From positions 1-24,876 of the forward strand of contig JBNGIS010038042.1 of the NCBI GenBank assembly GCA_049999725.1: a stretch of DNA of 24,876 nt. The letters are read 5' to 3'. Shown here piece after piece: positions 1-9,778 of this stretch (position 1 is its first letter; every line of letters begins with the position of its first letter). Position numbers and translations under genes: made by a program. The notes below the pieces were generated by a model that worked only from the letters and a program-made list of their open reading frames with translations, was not told the origin of the DNA and made no database searches. This DNA is from Haplomitrium mnioides (taxonomy: Eukaryota > Marchantiophyta > Haplomitriopsida > Calobryales).

Positions 1-47
<47 letters not shown>

Positions 48-60
48 ATTATTTAGTTAG
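1..60. repeat. AT dinucleotide and AGTT tetranucleotide microsatellite
   Basis: Positions 1-30 are an uninterrupted (AT)n run that continues beyond the left edge of the window. It passes directly into several AGTT units (31-60) with small interruptions. It is a simple-sequence repeat with no coding content. Confidence 0.95.
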
Positions 61-2570
61 TGTTTGACTAATAGTTAGAGCTAATGGATTTCACATCAAA
101 CTCAAAGTGAAATTTGCAATGAAATTCTTTTATTAGCATTATATAAATAATCATTCTAACTATTTAATATTACTCCAATGAGTCCAATGGGTTGTTTTAA
201 TGTGCTCCAATGGGTTTTTGATGTTCATCTAAAACTCTACAATCTTGTTATACCATGTTATACTCCAGTCCCAAATGCCATATATTTAAGATAATCAACA
301 AATTTTAAGTTTATTTGCTATCAATACTACTCTACTACTTGCCAACAATTACTTTGTTTTTTGAGATGGAAATGAAAAAATTGTACTTTATATAGTACTT
401 AGAATTATTGCACATCTATTTCAACCATGGTTATTGAAGACTTTTTTTTTCCCACATCTTGCTAAATAACTCATACTGTTAAGTGTTGAACATTTTTGTA
501 AAGATAAATATAGCTTAATTATTATGAATTCTTCTCAAGGTAGATGACTACTTCTATGAGATTTTCCAAGTGTAGCAAGGATGAGTCAAAGTTTTACAAG
601 ATGTCTAGGAAATCTAATTTGTTATTCTATAGGGATTTCTCTGACTATATGATATCAATATTGTTGGATGAGAGATTTAATGCTATAGTTCTCTATACAA
701 CTATTCACTTCTAATATTTGCAATCTATTGGTATGAGAAGAGCAAACATATGTAAATTAGTATAAGAGCTTTAATTTATTGAAAAAACACTATGTAATTG
801 GATGTATATATATCATTGAAAATAGAATAAATGATCTATTAAGCTTCTTTCTTTCCAACTCAAGTTCCATGGGCCAAAGTTCAAAAATTGGAGATAAAAG
901 TTTCACATTCTTGTGTTCTAACTTGTATCTTGTAACTTCATTGTTTTTGTTTGGTCTTATTTACATAGCTAGTTTAATGTTTTCCTTTTAACACTGTCAA
1001 TGATTGATATAATTTAAGTTAAAATTTTGACCAATTTGTTAAGCCAATGGAGTACTTCTATGTGTATATCTCATTCTTCTAGATTAGAATATCAACAAAT
1101 GATGGTTGAATTCCAATGGTTTGAAACTTGGCTTCATTTAAATCAAAAAAAATGCTAGTTATAGCCACCATTATATATAATGTAGCAGACTTCCAATCCT
1201 ATGCATTTGAGAGTAGTACTTTTATTAAATTATTTGTTAAGCACGAACTTGACCTTGACTCACTTTTCACTCTACTAGGAAATTAAGACTATTTATTAGT
1301 GTTTGTGGCCTAGATGATGAGTTAAAATGGTTTTTTCTTTTTTAATAAAATTTTTATGCATGCACATTGGAAGTGCTATTTACTCTAGCTAATAGCTAAT
1401 GCTAACTTAATTACAATGGTTAAAATTGCAAGCTGCCATTTACTCTAGCTAATGCTACCTCGACAACAATGGTTAAAATAACAATCTACTCAAAAAATCT
1501 ATCTCTTTCTATTAGTTCCACTCAATATTTGGTTTTTTTTTTCTTTTAGTAGAAGTATTTAAAAACTAGAGAATGATAATTGCACTCATCAAAATCACCA
1601 CATTTAATACTCATTATCAATGTAAATTACCACACTTGAGGAATATTGCTAAGTCACCTACTTGAAGCTTATTGCTTGATATTAGCTTTGTCATTCAATC
1701 AAGTATAATCAAGCTTTATGCATTTCTCTTGTTTGGACTTTCTTGAATATTATAAATATGGTTCACACTACATAGTGGAAACCTTTGCAATAGAACCTTT
1801 TGTTGTTAAGTTTAGAAAATTTGAAATGGACTAAATTAAAAACCTAATGAAATAAGTGTTCTCAAATATACTTGTAATTGAAAGGATAGAAAGTCATGTG
1901 AATGGAATTTTGTCTCTTTTATATACTTAGCTTTTTAATTACTAGCTAGTACTATATATAGTTTTCTTCATTTATTCTTGTCAATTAGTTTTAGTAAAGT
2001 GTTTTTGGAAAAAAAAATTTGTTACCTTGTATTTGATATAATCTACTTTTTGTAGATACTAAAGACATATATAGAGCATTTTACTAACTTTTAAGAGGAC
2101 GCTACAAAGAACTACATTCTTGCAATATGAAGTTAGTGAGATGAGTATTGGAATAAGAGAAGATTACTCAAGTATATGTTTCTAATTTTTGTTAGCCTAC
2201 AAGATCTTACAATCAATTTTTTGTTTGTGTGAACTCCACATACTCACTAATTTGTTGTTCAATCTAGCTCTAGGCTATTATACCAAAGTAGTTTTGGGAA
2301 TTGTTTGATTTAGTTGTGAAGATAGTTTAACCCCTAATAAATGCTTACAAGTTTATAATGATTAACTATTAATGAAGTCTTGCAAGTTATAATTATTGCT
2401 AGAAGTACTCTTGTATCATGTATGAGAGACTTTGCAAGTTTGCAATGATTGTTTTATCAACTCTTTCTTCAATCATATGAGCATACAAAGATGATATTAA
2501 AATATTGATCACTTATGAAGAAGATAAGTTAAATAATATTGATCAAGCATGAATAAGATAAGTATTATTC
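61..2570. other. AT-rich stretch without recognisable gene
   Basis: About 2.5 kb of AT-rich DNA. Short open frames occur (for example a 70-codon hydrophobic one at 779-991), but none has recognisable motifs, splice signals or coding bias. The only structure noted is a partial local duplication: a segment starting TTTACTCTAGCTAAT at about 1379 recurs at about 1438, with the shared downstream words ACAATGGTTAAAAT. No RNA gene or mobile-element end was recognised. It may be an old decayed repeat or ordinary intergenic DNA. Confidence 0.5.
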
Positions 2571-2733
2571 TAAAACACCATATATTTTATCAAACTCATA
2601 TCATACATAAATTAGATGAGTTATATTCCTCTACACTCTATCTCATATCAACAAATATCATGTATATCCATGTCATAATCTATGTCATATAAACTATATC
2701 GCGATGAGTAATACTTTTGTTACACACTCTATG

Positions 2734-3227
2734 TTTAATAGTACAAGCATGATGTTGTGCTATTTATAAGAAAATAGAGAGGAGTGAAGAAATTAGTAGT
2801 GGGTGACTTTTAGGGTTGAAATCATTTTAACTTTACTTGCTTTGAAGTTACTTTTAGTGTTGAAGTGAGATAATATTAATTAACTTCGAAGTTACTTTTG
2901 GAGAAGAAATAAAAGATCACTTTTAGGGTTGAAATTGGAAGTGACTAATAAGTGAAGGAAATATGATTACAACTTTTTCTCTTGTATAAATAGAAGAGCC
3001 TCATTGCCCGACTCTTCATTCTAGAGTTACTATCAATTTTTTTGGGTTCTTTGTTTGCTTGGCTTTTGCTTGTACTTTTGGTCTTGGCTTGGGTTTTGAG
3101 TTGCATAACTCTATTAAAGTTATCTTGTAGTGGCTTTGCTTGTCTTACTGGCATTTGGTTGAATAACTCCACTAGAGTTCGCTATGAGTTATTATTCATT
3201 TGGAATTTGTCTTTGAGCTCTTTTACA
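2734..3227 (+). mobile_element. Solo LTR of the gypsy family seen at 8.5 kb
   Basis: This ~494 bp segment matches the LTR at 8457-8853 along most of its length. Shared landmarks in the same order are TAATAGTACAAGCA, the repeated AGGGTTGAAAT(T) motif, CTCTTGTATAAATAGAAG with a TATA box at 2985-2993, TGCATAACTCTATTA, and TTGAGCTCTTTT near the end. No primer site or gag follows; satellite sequence resumes immediately. CTATG occurs directly on both sides (2729-2733 and 3228-3232) and is a candidate 5-bp target-site duplication. The exact left border is uncertain because the TG at 2732-2733 could instead be the LTR's terminal dinucleotide. The likely origin is unequal recombination between the two LTRs of a full element. 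Confidence 0.75.
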
Positions 3228-3369
3228 CTATGCAATATCAACCTCATACCATACATATCCATGTCATATATACTATATAGCAATGAGCTATCCTCACCCT
3301 ATATCATATCAACCTCATGCCTCATATATCTATATGATATAAACTATATCGCGATGAGTTATACTCTTG

Positions 3370-3379
3370 NNNNNNNNNN
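3370..3379. other. Assembly gap (10 N)
   Basis: Ten N characters interrupt the satellite. The 22 bases left of the gap (3348-3369) are identical to the 22 bases right of it (3380-3401). The two contig ends may therefore simply overlap, or further satellite units may be missing. Confidence 0.97.
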
Positions 3380-3790
3380 ATCGCGATGAGTTATACTCTT
3401 GTGAGACACCCTATATCATATCAACCGTATGCTATATATATTCATGTTATAATCTATGTCATATAAACTATATCTTGATGAGTAATCCTTTTCTGATACA
3501 ATCTTATGTCATATCAACCCCATGCCATACATGTCAAGTAATCTTTTTGTGAGACACTCTATGTCATATAAACCTCGTGCTATACATATCCATATCATAC
3601 AAAAACTCTATCAACATTATGTCATACATATCTATGTCATATAAAAGCTATATAGCTTTGGCATTTGTGACTTGAACTTCTTATAAAGCTATGTCAAAAA
3701 ATGCATGATTTAGTTCCCAATGCATCAACACATACTAGTATATAAAGGCATACAAGTATACGAAGGTAAGACTCGTAGGAGATAAAGAGA

Positions 3791-4110
3791 TTTGTGACCC
3801 AAATCTAGATAGTGGCCTTTGTTGACTAATTGATATGAGTGTCGATTTGTGACCCAAATCTAGATAGTGACCTTTGTTGACTAATTGATGAGAGTGTCTT
3901 CAATTAATGAGTAAGCAAGACTCACCGGACCAATATAGATTCTCTTGAGACTCACCATCTCTTGCAAGACCAATATAGATTTTGGCCTTTGTTGAGCAAG
4001 CAACTAATATAGATTGTGCCCTTTGCTGACTAATTGATGAGAGTGTCTTCCATTGATGAGTTAGACTAGCATTCTCTTGCAAGACCAAGTAGATTTGTGA
4101 ACTGGTGCAT
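3791..4110. repeat. Degenerate ~55 bp tandem repeat block
   Basis: The segment starting TTTGTGACCCAAATCTAGAT at 3791 recurs at 3846, a period of 55, with the shared tail CCTTTGTTGACTAATTGAT. A more diverged copy carrying GCTGACTAATTGATGAGAGT lies near 4025. Words such as AGACCAATATAGATT and GACTCACC also recur between them. No gene was recognised. The 80-codon frame on the minus strand here is repeat-derived. Confidence 0.7.
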
Positions 4111-4615
4111 GTTGCCGAATGGATGTTCCAAGTTAGCCCCAACTAATTCCCCTCCCTCTACTTCTCCCCACCCCCTCCCCAATTCTTTCAACAAGGGAGA
4201 ATTATGTCTTTGCAGGTCATTGGTGTGTTCAAGTTTAGCCCCAACTTTCCCTCTTTGCTATGTGACCTAGAGAGAAATAATTCTCATGGAAATGAGGCAA
4301 ACCCCATAAGCAAGAGAGTTGATATGGCACTGTTGCATTCCGGTATGAGACATCACTTTCAAGACAGATATATCCCCACATATGGCTGAGCCCACCAGAT
4401 TTTCCACATAGGTTCCTTAACTAAGAACAGGCAATAAACTATAACCAACAGGTAAAATCGAAAAAGTTGATGAATCAGGGTCTTAAATTAAGCCAAGTAC
4501 ATTTTGAGTAGAGAAAAATAATTTGCACAATGCCAGACTGAATATTTTACATGTGTGGCAGAGTGAGGCAGAGCTGCCACTGGAACTATTGAAAGATGAA
4601 AGAGACTGAAACCTG

Positions 4616-6925
4616 CTACCCCCCGTGAGGCTCTGCAACTTCAGGTTGATCAATTTCTGTTTGGCATGATCCATGTTTGTACACATACCCATAGCTGAGC
4701 CAAGCCATCAATAAGGTGGCCAATACACATCCTCCAGAAAACACAAAAAATTCATTTGCTTGTGACAACCTATCACCAATGATTGCTACAATGAGTATGG
4801 TGACTATGTTTCCTGCAGCAAAAAGGTACAAACATACGCAAGTTAACAGAAGTTTCCCCTCAACTGTTGCACAAATCAACCAGAGGAGCATCTTCATTAG
4901 AGATCTTGATCAAACGTTCTCTCCTACCTGCAGAAGTCGTGAGTAGCCACAGAGCTTGAATAACTGACTTCATTGAAGCTGGAGCTTGTGAATATGCAAA
5001 CTCTAAACCTGTTATACTGAACAATATCTCCCCTGCACTTACCAACACGTACTGTGGTATTTGCCAAAGAATAGACAATTGATCAGAAGTTTGAGAAAAG
5101 TTGAAGTCCATTGAGGACTCAGCCAGGCTCCTAGATGACAAAGACAGACCATTAGAGTTACTGTTCAAGAACAACTTTGATCCTCCACTTTCTCCACTAG
5201 TGGCTGCTCTTGTATCCATCACAATCTGAATGACACCAGATATCAGGAAGGCACAGGCACCTAGAACCATTCCAAACAACATCCTACGAATGGGCTTTAA
5301 TGAAACACCACGATTTTCCAGACAAGGATATATGATTTGATCAAATAAGGGAATCATCATGAGAATAAGCACCGGATTCGCAGCCTGCATACGACAATTT
5401 TCATATTAAATATAAAATTTATTCAATCAAACCAGCCACACTATCTTGAAATAACTTGTACTTGAAGACAAACATATATTCAAAACAAATGTTCAAACAT
5501 ACCTGCATCTGATCTGGTTGGATTACCAGACCTCCAAGCCAAGAAATTTTACCATTCATATTACGACCTTGGAATATCCACTTCGAAGACTGTTGATCAA
5601 AAAGGGCCCAGAATATAGGTGCAGGGAGGAGTACCAGAATCACTTGAAGGAGGGCTTTCACATCATCCACTATTTCGGAGCCATGCTTTATCCTTGCATA
5701 GTCTAGCCAATGTACAACGTTATTGTTTTCTTTACCGATCCCATCTGGTGCATCATTCCCATTGATGATTCTGCCACCTTCGTCAGCATGAACAGAGTCA
5801 AGCTCAGTATTATTTGCAAATCTCAGCTTGACTGCATCAGCCACAACACCACCGACCGCTGCAAACACATTTCCTTCTGGTGGTTTCTCAACATAATACT
5901 TGCTGCCTAGCCAGAAGATGAGCAGGGCAGCAACCATCAAAGCAGCAGGAACCGCAAAGGCTACAGAGTAAGAAACGTCCGCCCTCAAAATCGGAGTCAG
6001 TATAGTCGAAATAACTGACCCACCATTGACAGCAAAATAGTACATTGAGAAGAATCGACGCTGAGATCTAATTTTAGCCGGTCCATCGGGCATTGTAAGC
6101 TGAATTTGATCCCCACCAAAAGCCGCTACACAGGGTTTGATACCACCAGTACCAACGGAAATGAGAAAGAGCCCGAGGGCAGTTATCCAGAAAGCAAGCG
6201 AAGTTGAGCCAGAATCTGTATTAGGGACCGCTGCTAACGCCAGCACCCAATTTCCAACACTATATAGTGCGGAAAGATAAAGAATAGTGCGATACTTCCC
6301 CTACCAAAACAATACCATTGAATCAACAAGAGGGGATGACATTTTTTTCAGATCAAAAGCTCAACATATTTTGCATACAATACGAGCAGCCAAAAACTGT
6401 GAACCTAAAATCAGCTTTTGCAAGGTAAATTAATTGAAAATCAGCAATTTCAGAGTTTCTTGCTGCTCGCAATTTGCAGCCAAGCAAATTAACTAATTTC
6501 GAAACAATAAAGAATGTCCCTATTGAAATTGCTACTCTCCAACAGAAGAAGTGAATTTTTTTGCAGACTGGCGCAGTCTGCCCGCTATTCTAGGGAGTAA
6601 CTTGCAAGCGTTAGAGTTAACTCAGCGCAGAGGGCACAAAGCGTACCATGTACCCGTCACTGAGAATTGCGCCCAATAGAGGAGCGGCATAACACGCTAC
6701 AATGAAGAGATGCACAATTTCCGTGGACGAGTTCTCACTCAGATGCAGGTGCTCAAATAAAAAGAATGCAAGGATTGTCCTCAGGCCGTAAAATGCAAAT
6801 CGCTCGCAGAACTCATTCCATATGAGGAATTTGATGCTCGGAGGCCATTGCGCTCGGGAGCTCAACAGCGGCCTTCCTTCATCATCCGCCATCTCGACCT
6901 CGTCCCTTGCCAATTGTCTACGCAA
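4616..6925 (-). CDS. Proton-coupled oligopeptide transporter, SLC15/PEPT-like, four exons
   Basis: A membrane symporter of the POT/PTR family, expected to take up di- and tripeptides with protons. Exons, in transcript order, are 6925-6647, 6300-5503, 5384-4928 and 4812-4616. All three introns (346, 118 and 115 nt) have GT..AG ends and the reading frame joins exactly, giving 576 residues with a TAG stop at 4616-4618. The POT signature E-F-C-E-R-F-A-F-Y-G lies at residues 38-47, His at 72, and FGGDQ at about 154-158, followed by an FFSMYYFAVNGG segment. FWALFDQQ, QPDQMQAANP and the ITGLEFAYSQAP region come later. The hydrophobic pattern fits about 12 membrane helices. These segments resemble animal PEPT1/PEPT2 more than the usual plant NRT1/PTR (NPF) proteins, but the long extracellular domain of mammalian PEPTs is absent. 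A second in-frame Met at residue 12 (6892) is an alternative start. No lesion was seen. The substrate is inferred from family only. Confidence 0.92.
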
Positions 6926-7039
6926 TCTTTGTCACCTCATTCATTCATTCATGCACTCACTGCGCTTCCCTTCCTTTTGCTATTGTTACTACACTCCTAT
7001 ACTAACTAGAGTACAGTCGAATCTCAACTCCAGTTAGTT

Positions 7040-8456
7040 TGGGGGCAAACATTGAACTATAGAATACTATTTTAGAATTGATTGCACTACCTAGACCACC
7101 CATATAAAAAAATATCATCCTACATATAAGAGAATCTATGGAGTTGAAAATACCAAAATTTGGTTGTTCAACTGACATTCATGACTAAAACCTAGTTATT
7201 GGAGGTTGATGTGTTATTAATGCATGCAATTAGATCATTTGGTTCAACATTATAGCAAAGCAAATAACTGCTATCAAATCATATAAGACGAGATGCGTTT
7301 TTTTTTATGAAATAATGTTGTCCCGAATTTGTAAGTGAATCTTTGACTACACATGGCATATTTACATGTGACTCCATGACAACAATAATATACAAGTCAA
7401 GTATTCAGCAATAAATAAAATATAGCAAAAATGAGTACTTGTAAATTCTTAACCAAAGAAGCAATTATCTATAGAAGAAATTAGAATAAAAAATTCTACA
7501 ACAACAAAGAAAAAAATTTTGAAACAAAACTAAAAATTCTAATCACATTCAAAAAATTGTATGCATGATGATCAGAATTCAGTAAAAAAGTTTAATTCTA
7601 CAAAAAATGAGAATGATAAGAATTTATTTGAAGAGGACGAGATGTATGACGAAGTTGAAGATTAGAATTATACAACATGTGAGAAAAGACTTATGCTTAA
7701 TAAAGGCAAAAAGAAAGACCCGAAATCAAAAACAACAAATAAAAGTTGAATCAAAACTCACATTCAATATAAAAAAGAGAAACAAGAATTCAAATGAGGT
7801 GGATGATTGGAATTTAGTTGAGAAATGAAATCCAATTTCAGATTTTGATTCACATATATATGAATTCACACTACTAGCAACAAATCAGCATCCCATACAA
7901 CTGCCACAATTCAAAAACCTTTTGACTGCATGCAAACTATAAACAAAATTTCACACAATAAGAAATCTGCACATTTAAAAAAAAAAACTTTTTGGCTATA
8001 AGCAACTCCAAATGCAATTGCCTACAATCAAAAATCTAATCAGATTTTCTACAAACTTAATTGGGCATAAATGTTTAACTAACTACCATTACAAAGTCAT
8101 GTATAAGAAAGAGGTGAGTTAGTCATATTTTTAAGTCACATATATGATAGTGTTGGTGTAACACTACATAGATACATCATATACACAAGCTAGCACAAGT
8201 ATAAGACGTTAATGCACAAAAAAAGCTTCAAACCTATAAAGCGATAAATGTCTAACAAAGCCCTCTCCTTTTTTTTATATACTCAAAAGAAAGCAAATCT
8301 CTTATATGAGTGGTAGAAACTCATTGGTTCTTTTTTCTATATCTACAATGTAGAAGATAAAATAATATGGTACAAGTAGAATAAAAGTAAATGGTGGTCT
8401 TTCTATTTCTTTTGGTTCTATATTTTTCACTTGTTCTTATACTCTTCTAGAGTGGA
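7040..8456. other. AT-rich spacer upstream of the transporter
   Basis: AT-rich DNA between the transporter's 5' side and the gypsy LTR. No promoter element could be assigned with confidence. The part at about 7560-7850 is purine-rich and looks like an eroded coding remnant: in one frame it encodes an acidic stretch (N-E-N-D-K-N-L-F-E-E-D-E-M-Y-D-E-V-E-D), then a TAG, then a Lys-rich stretch ending at a TGA. It matches no family I recognise. The rest shows nothing identifiable. Confidence 0.4.
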
Positions 8457-8853
8457 TGTAATAGTACAAGCACAAGGTTGTGTTATTTAAAAGAAAATAT
8501 AGAGGAGAAAAGGCAATAGTAGAGGGTGAGATAAGATTGCCTGCCTTCGAAGTCACTTTTAGAGTTTTAGGGTTGAAATTAGAAGTGAATTCTAAGTGAT
8601 CAATTTAAGGTTGAAATTAGAAGTGATTTGTAAGTGAAGAAAGAGGAATAACACCCTCTTCTCTTGTATAAATAGAAGGGTTTCATATCCCCACTCCTTA
8701 TTCTCAAGTTCCTCTCAATTCGGTTTGGCTTTTTGGTTGCTTGGCTTGACTAGCACTCTTGGCTTTTGTTTGCTTATTGGCATTGAGTTGTATAACTCTA
8801 TTAGAGTTATCTTGAAGTTGTTACATATCTGGAAGTTCTTGAGCTCTTTTGTT
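8457..8853 (+). mobile_element. 5' LTR of Ty3/gypsy element
   Basis: About 395 bp that starts TGTAATAGTACAAG and ends just before the primer site. It matches the solo LTR at 2734-3227 in order and content but is roughly 100 bp shorter, missing part of the AAGTTACTTTT-rich section. A TATA box lies at 8667-8675. The right end reads GAGCTCTTTTGTT rather than the usual ..CA, so the border is eroded or slightly misplaced. No target duplication could be tested because no 3' LTR was found. Confidence 0.75.
8667..8675 (+). promoter_or_regulatory. TATA box in LTR
   Basis: TATAAATAG in a conserved block of both LTR copies (equivalent at 2985-2993), followed by GAAGxGxxTCAT. Its position ~185 bp before the LTR end fits the core promoter of the element, with transcription starting a few tens of bases downstream. 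Confidence 0.65.
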
Positions 8854-8854
8854 T

Positions 8855-8866
8855 TGGTATCAGAGC
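8855..8866 (+). other. Primer-binding site, initiator Met tRNA type
   Basis: TGGTATCAGAGC, directly after the LTR, matches the primer site complementary to the 3' end of initiator tRNA-Met that many plant LTR retrotransposons use. It fixes the orientation (plus) and the LTR's right border. Confidence 0.9.
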
Positions 8867-8885
8867 TATAGTTCTTTTTTGTGGA

Positions 8886-9778
8886 ATGGAGAATCAAGAA
8901 ACGAGGATGCAACCGATGCAACAACAAATTGAACATCTTTCTTGTCTTCTAGAAGTTCAAATGCAAATGAGGAAGATGGCACATTTTAAAGAAGAATAAA
9001 GCTATGTGTGGTTTCCCAATCCAAAAGCATATGATGGGAAGTCGGTTCCTAACATATCTCAAAATTTCTTGTTTGATTGTGAGCAATATTTTAAGGCTAC
9101 AAACATAAGAGAGGATGGTCAAAGAATTCTATTTGCTACAAGTCAATTGGAAGGAGTGGCAAAAACTTGGTGGAGATATCAAATTGAGCAAGCTCAACGT
9201 AGATTTGTTGCTCCAATTACTTTTGGCAAGAGTTCAAAGAAGTGGTGAATTTAAGATTTAGGGTTCTAAATGCTCCAAAGGTGGCAAGAGATTGGTTGGC
9301 AAAATTGAAGCAACTGAGCATTGTGAGAAGCTATGTCATATAATTTCATAATATCATTATGCAAATTCCTAGTATAGATGAGGGAGTAGTTTTAGATTGC
9401 TTTGTTCGAGGATTGAAGCCTCACACTAGAATGGAAGTGACAATGAGAGAGCCATCTCAACTAGAAGAAGCAATGTCCATGGTTAAACAATATCACTCAC
9501 CACTAGCAACTACCGAAGTTAGGCGACGCTTACAACAAGCTTTGCCAAATATTCGTGTGCCACCAAATAAGGCTATACCTCTGGAGATTGATGTAACGCA
9601 AAGGGTAGCACTTACTGATGTAGAACATGAGAGCATATGCCAAAGCAAAGGATTTCTTTATTGTCGACAAGTTGGCCATATGATTGGAAATTGCACATGT
9701 CGCCAAGGTCGACTACGCGCTCTTGTTCAAGCAGCCATTGTTGAAGAAGAAAATCAAGAAAATGATAGATTTGTATAA
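8886..9778 (+). pseudogene. Decayed gag of the Ty3/gypsy element
   Basis: A Met codon at 8886 opens a Gln/Met-rich leader stopped by TAA at 8997-8999. Capsid-like coding resumes at 9006, with W-F-P-N-P-K-A-Y-D-G and, further on, the gag hallmark L-E-G-V-A-K-T-W-W. That frame stops at 9246-9248 and picks up in other frames to 9778. Near the end, Y-C-R-Q-V-G-H-M-I-G-N-C is a zinc knuckle whose first Cys appears lost. At least one nonsense change and one frameshift make it non-functional. It would have encoded the particle protein that packages element RNA. Confidence 0.8.

Larger units (their letters stand above)
2575..3660. repeat. Degenerate ~90-110 bp satellite, interrupted
   Basis: Recurring words mark about six diverged units: CATATCAACC, CATACATATCCATGTCATA, AAACTATATCGCGATGAGT and TGAGACACCCTATATCATAT. 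Units are visible at about 2575-2632, 2633-2733, 3228-3297, 3298-3369, 3401-3480 and 3481-3660, with the later ones eroded. The array is split by a solo LTR (2734-3227) and by the assembly gap at 3370-3379. It has no coding potential. The period is an estimate by eye. Confidence 0.7.

Noticed and set aside
3042-3389. 115-codon hydrophobic frame, possible membrane protein
   Set aside because: It runs through the solo LTR, the satellite and the N gap; its hydrophobicity comes from T-rich LTR sequence.
4860-5390. Read-through of transporter exon 3 into the following intron as the true C-terminus
   Set aside because: The GT at 4927-4926 and AG at 4814-4813 restore the conserved helix (T-S-A-G-N-I-V-T) exactly; the read-through tail has no family similarity.
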